NCBI RefSeq assembly: GCF_003002955.1
Contig: NZ_PVTJ01000012.1
Location: 1-64,000 of the forward strand
Source of the DNA: Glycomyces artemisiae
GTDB taxonomy: Bacteria > Actinomycetota > Actinomycetes > Mycobacteriales > Micromonosporaceae
DNA: 64,000 nt
Reading direction: 5' to 3'
A program made the translations under genes and the position numbers. The notes under the pieces were generated by a model that was given only the letters and a program-made list of their open reading frames with translations, was not told the DNA's origin and did no database searches. Within the stretch, counting starts at the first letter, position 1. Each line of letters opens with the position of its first letter. Shown piece after piece: positions 18,821-26,198 of this stretch.

Positions 18821-19351
18821 TTAGCGGGGGTCGCTGGCCTCGGCGTCGGCGATGCCTTCGAGGTAGCCGCGGGCCCGCTCGGCCTTGGTGTAGCGGCCGA
18901 CCATGTCCCAGAACGGGCGCGAGTGGTCGTGGTGGACCAGGTGCGCCAGCTCGTGGAGCAGGACGTAGTCGATGACCCACGACGGCATCATGGCGAGCCG
19001 GCGCGAGAGCCGGATCGAGCCGTCGGAGGGGGTGCACGAGCCCCAGCGGCGGTGCTGGTTGTCGACCCAGCGGACGCTCTCGGGACGGGCGCATTCGGGG
19101 TGGTCGGGGTAGTAGCGCCGGGCGAGCCTGACGGCCCGGTCCCGCAGGGCGTCGTCGGACGCGCGGCCGTCGCGGGCCTCGCGCTTCTGGAGCCTCGCGA
19201 GCATGTGGTCGATCCATTCGCGCTCCTCTTTCTCAGAGAAGGCGTCCGGGATCATGACGACCACGCGGCCTCGTTCTTCGTAGGCCGCTACGGTGGCACG
19301 GCGCCGGGGAGAGCGCCGCACTTCGACGGGGGGATGCACTTTGCGCGCCAT
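18821..19351 (-). CDS. YgjP/M48-like metal-dependent hydrolase
   Basis: The 176-residue protein carries HELAHLVHHDHSRPFW, the HEXXH zinc site of the YgjP-like metallopeptidase family (DUF45), preceded by the conserved WGSCTPSDGSIRLSRRL and followed by a WDMVGRY helix. Members are soluble and their substrates are not established. It is transcribed away from the zinc-ribbon gene upstream. An 18-base palindrome lies 60 bases before its start codon. Confidence 0.9.
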   Translation of the reverse strand: MARKVHPPVEVRRSPRRRATVAAYEERGRVVVMIPDAFSEKEEREWIDHMLARLQKREARDGRASDDALRDRAVRLARRYYPDHPECARPESVRWVDNQHRRWGSCTPSDGSIRLSRRLAMMPSWVIDYVLLHELAHLVHHDHSRPFWDMVGRYTKAERARGYLEGIADAEASDPR

Positions 19352-19409
19352 GAACGCACACTAATCCGCGGGGGTGACAATCGCCTAACGCAGATGTCTC
19401 GATTGCGGC

Positions 19410-19427
19410 TTGCATGGTGCTATGCAA
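19410..19427. repeat. Palindrome upstream of the M48-like gene
   Basis: TTGCAT and ATGCAA arms are separated by GGTGCT. The site lies within the probable promoter region of the metallohydrolase gene and resembles the half-sites at 10738-10762, so a shared regulator is conceivable. Confidence 0.35.
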
Positions 19428-19493
19428 TGAAAATCCCCTCGCCAGACTCCCGTATAGTGGGATCGGACGAGGGGTGGACCTTCCGGTCAGCGA

Positions 19494-19658
19494 TCACGAG
19501 GCCTTGCCGAGGATCCGGTTCATCTTGGTGCCGCACACCGGGCACGTCCCCTTGGCCATCCGGCGGCCCGAGTCCGAGACGACGACGGTGCCCTCGAAGT
19601 CGCGCTTCTCGCGACACTTGACGCAGTACCCGTTGTAAGTCTCCGTAGCAGTAGCCAC
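19494..19658 (-). CDS. DUF5679 small zinc-ribbon protein
   Basis: The 54-residue protein has two CxxC knuckles, YCVKC near residues 12-15 and CPVCG near 40-43, separated by a basic strand (GRRMAKG), which matches the small actinobacterial DUF5679 family. The role is unknown; a zinc-binding nucleic-acid or protein interaction is plausible. I chose GTG 19658 because GGGGGG lies about five bases before it; an upstream ATG/GTG at 19685 would read through this site. Confidence 0.85.
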   Translation of the reverse strand: MATATETYNGYCVKCREKRDFEGTVVVSDSGRRMAKGTCPVCGTKMNRILGKAS

Positions 19659-19864
19659 TGGTACCCCCCATGTAGCGACGGTCACGCTGTGCGACCGTTC
19701 AGCCTCAGAATGCCACAGATTTCACGCCTGTAAGTCCCGCCGCGCCGCTTCACCCGTGCGGGTGACACACGCGGGGCGCCCGCGGCCGGGCGTGATACAG
19801 CGAACGCGGTTCCGCTCCTCGCTCGACCTCCGCGACCGGGCCCGTCCGTGAGAGCATTGGGAAC

Positions 19865-21232
19865 GTGAGCGACAGGCATGGACCCGCCCATTCGGGTGAT
19901 GACCTCCCGCGCCGGGCGATCGTGCGGGGCATGAAACTCGCCTCGCTCCCCCTGGGGCTGGCGGGCCGGGCGACGGTGGGCCTCGGCAAGCGCGTGACCG
20001 GACTGGCCGACGAGATCCTCAGCGAGCAGGCGCAGCGGCGCACCGCCGAACACGTCTTCAGTGTGCTCGGGCAGCTCAAGGGGGGTGCGATGAAGCTCGG
20101 GCAGGCGCTGTCGATCTTCGAGGCGGCTCTCCCCGAGCACCTCGCCGCGCCCTACCGGCAGGCGCTGACGAAGCTCCAGAACGCGGCGCCGCCGCTCCCG
20201 GTGGCGAGCGTCCACGGCGTCCTGGAGCGCCAGATGGGCGCCGACTGGCGCGACCGGTTCGCCGAGTTCGACGACGCGCCCGCCGCGGCGGCGAGCATCG
20301 GCCAGGTGCACCGGGCGGTGTGGAAGGACGGGCGACCCGTCGCCGTCAAGATCCAGTACCCCGGCGCGGGCGACGCCCTGCGCTCGGACCTGCGGCACCT
20401 CTCGCGCATCGCCCCGATGTTCAAAGTGCTGCAACCGAACTTCGACGTCAAGAAGATCACCGTGGAGCTGCGCGAGCGGCTCCTCGAAGAGCTCGACTAC
20501 GAGCTGGAGGCGTCCACGCAGCAGCAGTTCGCCGAGGCGTTCAGGGACGACCCGCTCATCGCGGTCCCCGAGGTCGTCCACGCCAGCCCCGAGGTGCTCG
20601 TCACCGAGTGGCTCCCGGGGCGCCCGCTCGCGGAGGTCATCCGGGAGGGCACGCAGGAGGAGCGGGACGCGGCCGGGCTGCGCCTGTGCACCCTGCACTT
20701 CTCGGCGCCCAAGCGCGCCGGGCTCCTGCACGCCGACCCGCACCCGGGGAACTTCGCGATCGGCGAGGACGGGCGGCTCGTGGTCTACGACTTCGGCGCC
20801 GCCGCGCGGCTCCCCGGCGGGATGCCCGTGCAGGTGGGCCGCCTGACGCGGCTGACGCTCGACGGCCGGGCCGACGACGTCGTCGCGGGCCTGCGCGGCG
20901 AGGGCTTCGTGCCGCCGTCGCTCGACATCGACGCGAAGGCGATGCTCGATCTGCTCGTGCCGATGCTGGAGCCGATCGCGGGCGACGAGTTCCGCTTCTC
21001 GCGCGAGTGGCTCCGCAAGGAGAGCGCGCGCCTCACCGGGCAGGGCTCGGAGGCCGCGAAGCTGAACAAGCAGCTGAGCTTCCCGCCCGCGTACCTGCTC
21101 ATCCACCGCGTGACGATGGGCTCGATCGGGGTGCTGTGCCAGCTCGGCGCCGCCGCGAACTGGCGCGAGATCCTCGTGGAATGGCTCCCGGGCTTCGCCG
21201 ACCCCGAGGCGACCGACCCGAACCGCCTCTAG
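19865..21232 (+). CDS. ABC1/AarF-UbiB family atypical kinase
   Basis: The 455-residue protein has the family's KxGQ-type motif in GGAMKLGQALS (about residue 75), the Ala-rich loop PAAAASIGQVHRA, an ion-pair Lys in VAVKIQYPG, the catalytic-loop DPHPGNFAI and DFG in VVYDFGAAARL. UbiB-like proteins are ATPases or kinases that help quinone or lipid handling. No C-terminal membrane anchor is evident. In mycobacteria the same gene (Rv3197) borders whiB7, as here. GTG 19865 has GGGAAC upstream. Confidence 0.9.
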   Translation: MSDRHGPAHSGDDLPRRAIVRGMKLASLPLGLAGRATVGLGKRVTGLADEILSEQAQRRTAEHVFSVLGQLKGGAMKLGQALSIFEAALPEHLAAPYRQALTKLQNAAPPLPVASVHGVLERQMGADWRDRFAEFDDAPAAAASIGQVHRAVWKDGRPVAVKIQYPGAGDALRSDLRHLSRIAPMFKVLQPNFDVKKITVELRERLLEELDYELEASTQQQFAEAFRDDPLIAVPEVVHASPEVLVTEWLPGRPLAEVIREGTQEERDAAGLRLCTLHFSAPKRAGLLHADPHPGNFAIGEDGRLVVYDFGAAARLPGGMPVQVGRLTRLTLDGRADDVVAGLRGEGFVPPSLDIDAKAMLDLLVPMLEPIAGDEFRFSREWLRKESARLTGQGSEAAKLNKQLSFPPAYLLIHRVTMGSIGVLCQLGAAANWREILVEWLPGFADPEATDPNRL

Positions 21233-21240
21233 GACAACGG

Positions 21241-21274
21241 AAAGGGCCCGCCCCCTCCCGGGGGCGGGCCCTTT
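21241..21274. terminator. Bidirectional terminator between AarF-like gene and whiB7 operon
   Basis: AAAGGGCCCGCCCCC and GGGGGCGGGCCCTTT form a 15-bp perfect stem with a TCCC-type loop between convergent transcripts. Confidence 0.85.
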
Positions 21275-21297
21275 CAGCCAACGCGGTTATCGCGCGG

Positions 21298-21507
21298 TCA
21301 ATGCCTGCGGCGGCGGTGCTTCCCGCCGCGGAGGCCGACCCGCTTGTAACCGGCTTCGGTCCAGAGGCTCCTCATGCGGAGGCGTCCGAACATCTCGGTG
21401 GTCGGCGCCAGCGGCCGGACCGCCTCGACCTCCTCCGCGAGGGAGGGTCCGAGGTCTTGCACGCCGACGTCACGCTTCAGGTGGCGGCTCAGGTAGTCGA
21501 CGGTCAT
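21298..21507 (-). CDS. Small basic protein translationally coupled to whiB7
   Basis: The 69-residue ORF starts at an ATG overlapping the whiB7 stop codon (ATGA), so it would be translated only after whiB7. It has an amphipathic helical middle (AEEVEAVRPLAPTTEMFGRL) and a very basic end (GLRGGKHRRRRH) that suggests RNA, DNA or ribosome contact. No family recognised. The coupling and GC-rich third positions support it as real; a chance ORF cannot be excluded. Confidence 0.5.
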   Translation of the reverse strand: MTVDYLSRHLKRDVGVQDLGPSLAEEVEAVRPLAPTTEMFGRLRMRSLWTEAGYKRVGLRGGKHRRRRH

Positions 21508-21863
21508 GACACCGCCACCCCCGCGAGCGCGAGTTCCCGGGTGCGCGCGGCGAGCTCCGCCTGCGCGGCCTGCTCGACGAGCGCGGCGTCCTTGCGGGGC
21601 CGGCCGCGGGGCCGCTTGCGGGCCACGACGTTGCCCTTCTCGAAGATCTCGCCGCCCCACACGCCCCAGGGCTCGTGGCGCTCCAGGGCGCCGGTCAGGC
21701 ACTCCAGGCGCACCGGGCAGTCGGCGCACAGGGACTTGGCGAACTCCAGCTCGGTGGGCTGCTCCGAGAACCACAGGTCGGCGTCGTACTCGCGGCAGGG
21801 GAGGTCGCTGCCGGTCTGGCAGGCCTGCTCTCGCAGCTCAGGCCCGATGAGGGTGTCGGTCAT
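21504..21863 (-). CDS. whiB7: WhiB7-type redox-sensing transcriptional regulator
   Basis: WhiB7 binds an Fe-S cluster and partners the main sigma factor to induce antibiotic-resistance genes. The 119-residue product has cluster ligands C23, C46, C49 and C55 (CADCPVRLEC), the GVWGG turn at 67-71 and a C-terminal AT-hook RGRPRKD that distinguishes WhiB7 from other Wbl proteins. The C-terminal tail after the hook is longer than in mycobacteria. The neighbours (AarF-like, UvrD2, mycoredoxin, NudC) match the Mycobacterium tuberculosis whiB7 locus. ATG 21863 has GAGGAG upstream. A roughly 590-nt leader with attenuator precedes it. Confidence 0.92.
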   Translation of the reverse strand: MTDTLIGPELREQACQTGSDLPCREYDADLWFSEQPTELEFAKSLCADCPVRLECLTGALERHEPWGVWGGEIFEKGNVVARKRPRGRPRKDAALVEQAAQAELAARTRELALAGVAVS

Positions 21864-21952
21864 GGGCTCGGTCTCCTCTCTCGTGTCGATGGTCGGTCGC
21901 ATCAGTGCTGTCTGAGGACTCAATTGCTTCGCAATCTGTCTCGTCTGTTCTT

Positions 21953-22369
21953 CTACTGACGGGCCGCGACCTGGCGTTTCACGCCATACAAAAAGGCCGC
22001 GATCCCGGTTGCGGGATTCGCGGCCTCGAGAGTTCCGAGCTGGGCTTTCTCCTGTAAGCCCAACAGGTGGTGTTCTCGAGGCGGTCTCCCGCGGGTGACG
22101 CCGTGACGCTTCTCGGAGCCGGTGAGAACCGGCTGCCAACCGAGCCCGGCGACTGCCGTGCTGCGTCCACGAAGGGTCTCGGCGCCCATATCGGTGGTGT
22201 CGACATTGCCGACGGTGCTCGGAGCCGTGATGTTGAGGACGGCAGCGGGCAGAGTGGTGCCACGGACCTGGGCGAAGACGGGCGCGATGTTCCGATACAC
22301 GGCAATGGCCGACTCATGCGCGGACGCGCCGAAGGTCGTCGTCTGCTTGGGTTCGCTGAGCAGCAACAT
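21953..22369 (-). CDS. Long upstream ORF in the whiB7 leader
   Basis: A 138-codon ORF starts at ATG 22369 behind the strongest ribosome site in the window (AAAGGAGGGG, about six bases away) and runs through the attenuator, ending 90 nt before whiB7. Its first 90 or so codons have GC-rich third positions like real genes (beginning MLLLSEPKQTTTFG); this bias drops where the structured leader begins, so the last part may be shaped by RNA folding. It is either a regulatory upstream ORF whose translation is sensed, or a small protein gene. No family recognised. Confidence 0.55.
   Translation of the reverse strand: MLLLSEPKQTTTFGASAHESAIAVYRNIAPVFAQVRGTTLPAAVLNITAPSTVGNVDTTDMGAETLRGRSTAVAGLGWQPVLTGSEKRHGVTRGRPPREHHLLGLQEKAQLGTLEAANPATGIAAFLYGVKRQVAARQ
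21990..22025 (-). terminator. Attenuator terminator in the whiB7 leader
   Basis: On the minus strand GGCCGCGAATCCCG pairs with CGGGATCGCGGCC (one bulge) across a four-base loop and is followed by TTTTTG, a clear intrinsic terminator. It lies about 130 nt before the whiB7 start codon, where a terminator would shut whiB7 off unless overridden. Mycobacterial and Streptomyces whiB7 genes are known to be controlled by such leader attenuation. Confidence 0.85.
22023..22082 (-). promoter_or_regulatory. Candidate antiterminator structure in the whiB7 leader
   Basis: GCCTCGAG (minus strand, 22082-22075) can pair with CTCGAGGC (22030-22023), whose end overlaps the first bases of the terminator stem, so the two pairings compete. 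Inside that loop TGGGCTT and AAGCCCA (22062-22041) form a separate hairpin. Mutually exclusive stems of this kind are expected in a ribosome-sensing attenuator. Confidence 0.55.
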
Positions 22370-22372
22370 CGT

Positions 22373-22405
22373 CTACCCCTCCTTTCCGGGTTCCGTGGTC
22401 GTCAT
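22373..22405 (-). CDS. Ten-codon upstream ORF in the whiB7 leader
   Basis: ATG 22405 opens a short ORF encoding MTTTEPGKEG that stops three bases before the next start codon at 22369. AGGAG lies ten bases upstream, and the ribosome site of the next ORF is inside this one, so translation of the two would be linked. A run of Thr and a Pro-Gly pair could favour stalling. Confidence 0.5.
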   Translation of the reverse strand: MTTTEPGKEG

Positions 22406-22463
22406 TGGTCTTCATCTCCTACATGCCGGGTCCTGAGGTGCACACCTCTCCCCGGCTTGAGCA

Positions 22464-22502
22464 ACGCTACGCCCGTCATGTTCGGGAGCGCAACGTATTT
22501 TT
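22464..22502 (-). promoter_or_regulatory. whiB7 promoter with upstream AT-rich element
   Basis: Minus strand: TTGCGC (22493-22488), an 18-base spacer, then TAGCGT (22469-22464), an actinobacterial -10. The run AAAAATA (22502-22496) sits two bases upstream of the -35. An AT-rich element just upstream of the -35 is the site bound by the WhiB7 AT-hook in known WhiB7-dependent promoters, so autoregulation is predicted. Transcription would start near 22457. Confidence 0.75.
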
Positions 22503-22546
22503 CCGGGGTTTCGAAAGAAAGTTTTTGCGGTCGCCCGGAGAAGTCG

Positions 22547-24688
22547 TCAGGCCGCTTCGCACATCGCCACCGCGTCCTCCACGGCACCGCCGTTGACCAG
22601 GGAGAGGACGGCCGGACCGTACTTGTCGAGCTTGGACTTGCCGATGCCGTGGAGCGCCGCCAGCTCCCTGTCGGATCCCGGACAGCGCTCCGCGATAGCG
22701 ATCAGCGTCACATCCGTGAAGACGGTGAAGGCCGGCTTGCCGTCGCGCTTGGCGACGGTGACCCGCCAGTCGCGGAGGCGCTCGAACAGCTCCTCGTCCA
22801 TCGTGGCCGGGCAGTCGGCGCAGTGGCCGAGCTTGCGGTCGCGGGCATCGGTGAGCGGCTTGCCGCAGCCGGAGCAGTCGAGGACCTTCGCGGTCTTCTT
22901 GGCGGAGCGGGGTTTTCCGGGCGCGGGCTCGGGCGTCTTCGGGAAGCCGCCGAGGCCGAGCGGGGCGAGGAACCGGGTGAGGCGCCGCTCGCGCCCGCCG
23001 GAGGTGCGGGCGAGGCCGTAGGAGAGCTGGAGGCGCTCGCGGGCGCGCGTGATGCCGACGTACAGCAGGCGACGCTCCTCTTCGAGCGCGGTCTCGGTGC
23101 GCGCGAACGTGGTCGGGAGGGTCCCGTCGGCGAGGCCGACGAGGAACACGGCGTCCCATTCGAGGCCCTTGGCGGCGTGGAGGCTCGCGAGGGTGACCCC
23201 TTCGACGGCGGGCGCGTGCTGCTCCGAGGCGCGGCGGCCGAGTTCCGCGCAGAACGCGTCGAGGTCCGGGTCGGGGCCGTCCTGGTCAGGGTCGGCCCGG
23301 TGGTGGTCGAGGAACTGCTCGGCGAGCGCGGCGAGCGCGGCGACGGCCTCCCACGCTTCGCGCTGGGCCCCACCGGAAGGGGCGGCGTCGGCGCGCCAGC
23401 CGACCGCGTCGAGCGCGGCGGCGACGGCTTCGGTCAGCGGCATCCGCCCGATGTCGGTCTTGGCGGCCGAGCGCATCGCGACGACGGCCTGGCGGACCTC
23501 GGGCCGGTCGAAGAAGCGGGCCGCGCCGGTGACGACGGTCGGCACGCCGTAGGAGGCGAGCGCCTCTTCATAGGCCTGGGACTGGGCGTTGGTGCGGTAG
23601 AGGACCGCGATCTCGGAGGGGCTGGTGCCGTCGGCGATGAGCTGGCGGCAGCGGCGCGCGATCATGTCGGCCTCTTCGGCCTCGTCGGCGAAGACCTCGG
23701 CGGCGACGGCGGGCCCGTCGGGCCGCTGGCCGATGAGTTCGAGGCGCATCTTCGCCTCGCGCCCTTTGGACTCGCCGATGATCTGGTTGGCGAGGCCCAC
23801 GACCTGCGGCGTGGACCGGTAGTCGCGCACGAGGCGCACCAGCTGGGCGTTCGGGTGCTTGCGGGTGAAGCCGAGGAGGTGCTCCGAGGTGGCGCCGGTG
23901 AAGGAGTAGATGGTCTGGCTGGCGTCGCCGACGACGGTGATGTCGTCGCGGTCGCCGAGCCACGCGTCGAGCAGGCGCTGCTGGAGCGGGGTGACGTCCT
24001 GGTACTCGTCGACGACGAAGAACCGGTACTGGCTGCGGATGCGGTCGGCGGCCGACTCGTCCTCCGCGATCATGTCGGCGGTGTGGGCGAGCACGTCGGC
24101 GAAGTCCATGACCCCGGCGCGGCGCTTCGCCTCGATGTAGGCGGCGTAGACCTTCGCGACGTCCTCGGGGGCCGCGGGCGCGTCGCGCCCGAGCGCGGCG
24201 ATGGCGGTGACGTAGTCGTCGGGGCCGATCAGGGACGATGCGGCCCATTCGATCTCGGTGGTGAGGTCGAAGTTCTTGGCGCGGGAGGTCTGGAGCCCGG
24301 CGCGGGCGGCGGCGATCGCGGTGAACTTGAGCGTGGAGTCGACGAGCTCGGGCAGGCCGCCGCCGAAGCGGCGGGTGCCGAAGTAGCGGAGCTGGCGCAG
24401 GGCCGCGGAGTGGAAGGTGCGGGCGTTGACGCCGGAGACGCCGAGGCCGCGGAGGCGGTCGCGCATCTCCCCCGCGGCGCGCGCGGTGAACGTGACGGCC
24501 GTGACGTGCTGGCCGCGCATGTCGCCGCGCAGCACCCGCCAGGCGATCCGGTGCGTGACGGCGCGGGTCTTGCCGGTGCCGGCGCCCGCGAGGACGCAGA
24601 CCGGCCCGGGCTCGGCGGTCACCGCCTCGCGCTGCTCAGGGTCGAGTCCGGAGAGGAGCAGGTGGATGGCCTCGTCGCGCGCGCTCAT
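22547..24688 (-). CDS. uvrD2: ATP-dependent DNA helicase UvrD2
   Basis: This SF1A helicase acts in DNA repair. The 713-residue protein has Walker A AGAGTGKT (34-41), DEYQDVTPLQQ (motif II), GDASQTIYSFTGA (motif III) and the 3' motifs LHAAKGLEWDAVFL and YVGITRARERL. After the helicase core come a four-Cys knuckle (CSGCGKP then CADCP) and a C-terminal HRDC domain, the arrangement of actinobacterial UvrD2. I chose the ATG at 24688, beginning MSARDEAIHLLLSGLDPEQ. It shares the divergent region at 24689-24823 with the mycoredoxin gene. Confidence 0.94.
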   Translation of the reverse strand: MSARDEAIHLLLSGLDPEQREAVTAEPGPVCVLAGAGTGKTRAVTHRIAWRVLRGDMRGQHVTAVTFTARAAGEMRDRLRGLGVSGVNARTFHSAALRQLRYFGTRRFGGGLPELVDSTLKFTAIAAARAGLQTSRAKNFDLTTEIEWAASSLIGPDDYVTAIAALGRDAPAAPEDVAKVYAAYIEAKRRAGVMDFADVLAHTADMIAEDESAADRIRSQYRFFVVDEYQDVTPLQQRLLDAWLGDRDDITVVGDASQTIYSFTGATSEHLLGFTRKHPNAQLVRLVRDYRSTPQVVGLANQIIGESKGREAKMRLELIGQRPDGPAVAAEVFADEAEEADMIARRCRQLIADGTSPSEIAVLYRTNAQSQAYEEALASYGVPTVVTGAARFFDRPEVRQAVVAMRSAAKTDIGRMPLTEAVAAALDAVGWRADAAPSGGAQREAWEAVAALAALAEQFLDHHRADPDQDGPDPDLDAFCAELGRRASEQHAPAVEGVTLASLHAAKGLEWDAVFLVGLADGTLPTTFARTETALEEERRLLYVGITRARERLQLSYGLARTSGGRERRLTRFLAPLGLGGFPKTPEPAPGKPRSAKKTAKVLDCSGCGKPLTDARDRKLGHCADCPATMDEELFERLRDWRVTVAKRDGKPAFTVFTDVTLIAIAERCPGSDRELAALHGIGKSKLDKYGPAVLSLVNGGAVEDAVAMCEAA

Positions 24689-24823
24689 CCCGACAGTGTT
24701 CCAGAGGGCTCCGACGGAAACTCGGGGACCGCTCACCAGTATGGGGGCCAACGTGAGGAGTGACACGATCGGAGGAATGCCCCGGGGCGGTATCGCGTTA
24801 TCGTCGATGGAGAAGGAGGATCG

Positions 24824-25057
24824 ATGATCACCATGTACAGCACCACCTGGTGCGGTTACTGCCGGCGGCTGAAGTCCGCGCTCGACCGGGAGGGCCTGGC
24901 CTACGAAGAGGTCAACATCGAGGAGGACCCGGCGGCCGCCGAGTTCGTCATGGGGGTCAACGGCGGCAACGCCACGGTCCCGACCGTCCGGTTCCCGGAC
25001 GGCTCCGCGCTCACCAATCCCTCTCTGGCGCAGGTGAAAGAGAAGATCGCAGCTTGA
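24824..25057 (+). CDS. Mycoredoxin (glutaredoxin-like)
   Basis: Mycoredoxins reduce mycothiol-protein mixed disulfides in actinomycetes. The 77-residue protein has the CGYC active site at residues 10-13, the cis-Pro region TVPTVRFPDG and a C-terminal amphipathic helix, all normal for Mrx1. AAGGAGGATCG precedes ATG 24824. Its place next to uvrD2 and near nudC matches Rv3198A in M. tuberculosis. Confidence 0.94.
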   Translation: MITMYSTTWCGYCRRLKSALDREGLAYEEVNIEEDPAAAEFVMGVNGGNATVPTVRFPDGSALTNPSLAQVKEKIAA

Positions 25058-25127
25058 CCTGTGCCACATACCGAGACTATGGTCACGTTTAGGACACAAA
25101 GCCGGTACGATGCCCTATAGTTGACTC

Positions 25128-25203
25128 GTCAAGCTTGCTTAGCGACTTCGAGGGGTGGTCGCTAAGCATTCAGGCCCGGGATGGATCCGTCCCGGGCCTT
25201 TTC
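25128..25203 (+). ncRNA. Candidate small RNA: two stem-loops with terminator
   Basis: A TATAGT -10 box at 25116-25121 (weak -35 near 25092) would start a transcript of about 75 nt. Its first hairpin pairs GCTTAGCGAC with GTCGCTAAGC (10 bp, 11-nt loop rich in G) at 25137-25167. Its second pairs GGCCCGGGA with TCCCGGGCC and ends in TTTT (25172-25203), an intrinsic terminator. No ORF fits inside. It lies between mycoredoxin and the DMT transporter and may instead be a double terminator for mycoredoxin. Confidence 0.45.
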
Positions 25204-25238
25204 TCTGCCTCCAGCCCTCCCCGACCAGCGGAGCCCCC

Positions 25239-26198
25239 ATGACCTCACCCCGCGCCGCCCTCGGCGTCACCCTCGTCCTCCTCGCCTCCCTGTTCTTCGG
25301 GGTCTGCGGACCCTTCGGCAAGGTCGTGATCCAGGCGGGGCTCACCCCGATCCAGGTCACCTGGCTGCGCATCTGCGGGGTCGGACTCCTCGCGCTCGCC
25401 GTCGCGGCCGTGCCGCTGGTGCGGACCCTCCGGAGCGGGACGCGGCTGCCGTGGGGCGCGCTGGCGCTGTTCGGGCTCACCGCCATCGCGGCGGTGCAGG
25501 CGTTCTACTTCATCGCGGTCGAGCGGCTGCCGGTCGGCATCGCGCTCCTGCTGGAGTTCATGGGGCCCATCGTGGTCGTCGCATGGGTGCGGTTCGTGCG
25601 GCGCACGATCCTGCCGCGCTCGGCCGTCATCGGCGTGCTCCTGAGCCTCGTCGGCCTGTGCATCGTCGTGGAGGTCTGGTCGGGCCTGCGCCTCGACGCG
25701 GTCGGCCTCATCGCGGGCTCCGCGGCCGCGGCGTGCCAGGCGACCTATTTCCTCTCTGGTGAGAAGCTCACGGCCCGAGTCGATGTGCGGGTGCTCCTCG
25801 CGGTCGGCTTCGCCGCCGGCGCGGTCGCCCTCGCCCCGCTCGCGGCCCCGTGGACCCTCGACTGGGCGGTCCTGTCCTCTGAGGTGACGCTCGGCGGCGT
25901 CGACACGACGGGCCTGGTGAGCATCATCGCACTCGTGGCGTGCACCGCCGTCGCGTACGGCCTGGGCCTGAGCGGCCTGCGGTTCGTCTCCGCACCGGTC
26001 GCCGGGGCCATCGGCTACGCCGAAGTCGTGGTGGCCTCCCTCGCCGCCTGGGCGCTCCTCGGCGAGGCCCTGACGATCCCGCAGGTCGTCGGCGGCCTCG
26101 TCGTCATCGCCGGCGTCTTCACCGCGCAGCGCGCGGTCGCCGCCAAGCGCACCGGCGTCGAGGAAGAGGCCGAGGAAGCCGCTGTGACGAAGGTCTAG
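25239..26198 (+). CDS. EamA/RhaT-family (DMT) transporter
   Basis: The 319-residue protein has ten hydrophobic spans in two EamA repeats, with the conserved PFGKVVIQAGLTPIQVTWLR near the start and the second-repeat end GEALTIPQVVGGLVVIAGV. Such proteins export amino acids or other small metabolites; the substrate cannot be inferred. ATG 25239 has GGAG six bases upstream. The C-terminus is acidic and overlaps the convergent nudC gene by four bases. Confidence 0.9.
   Translation: MTSPRAALGVTLVLLASLFFGVCGPFGKVVIQAGLTPIQVTWLRICGVGLLALAVAAVPLVRTLRSGTRLPWGALALFGLTAIAAVQAFYFIAVERLPVGIALLLEFMGPIVVVAWVRFVRRTILPRSAVIGVLLSLVGLCIVVEVWSGLRLDAVGLIAGSAAAACQATYFLSGEKLTARVDVRVLLAVGFAAGAVALAPLAAPWTLDWAVLSSEVTLGGVDTTGLVSIIALVACTAVAYGLGLSGLRFVSAPVAGAIGYAEVVVASLAAWALLGEALTIPQVVGGLVVIAGVFTAQRAVAAKRTGVEEEAEEAAVTKV

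Noticed and set aside
22067..24763. 898-codon plus-strand ORF over uvrD2 and the whiB7 leader
   Set aside because: Antisense shadow of uvrD2; composition is repetitive Gly/Ala/Val/Asp with no domain and no ribosome site.
25128..25203. Assignment of the candidate RNA to the actinobacterial 6C family
   Set aside because: The loops do not show the paired C-rich hexamers that define 6C RNAs; on this strand they are G-rich.
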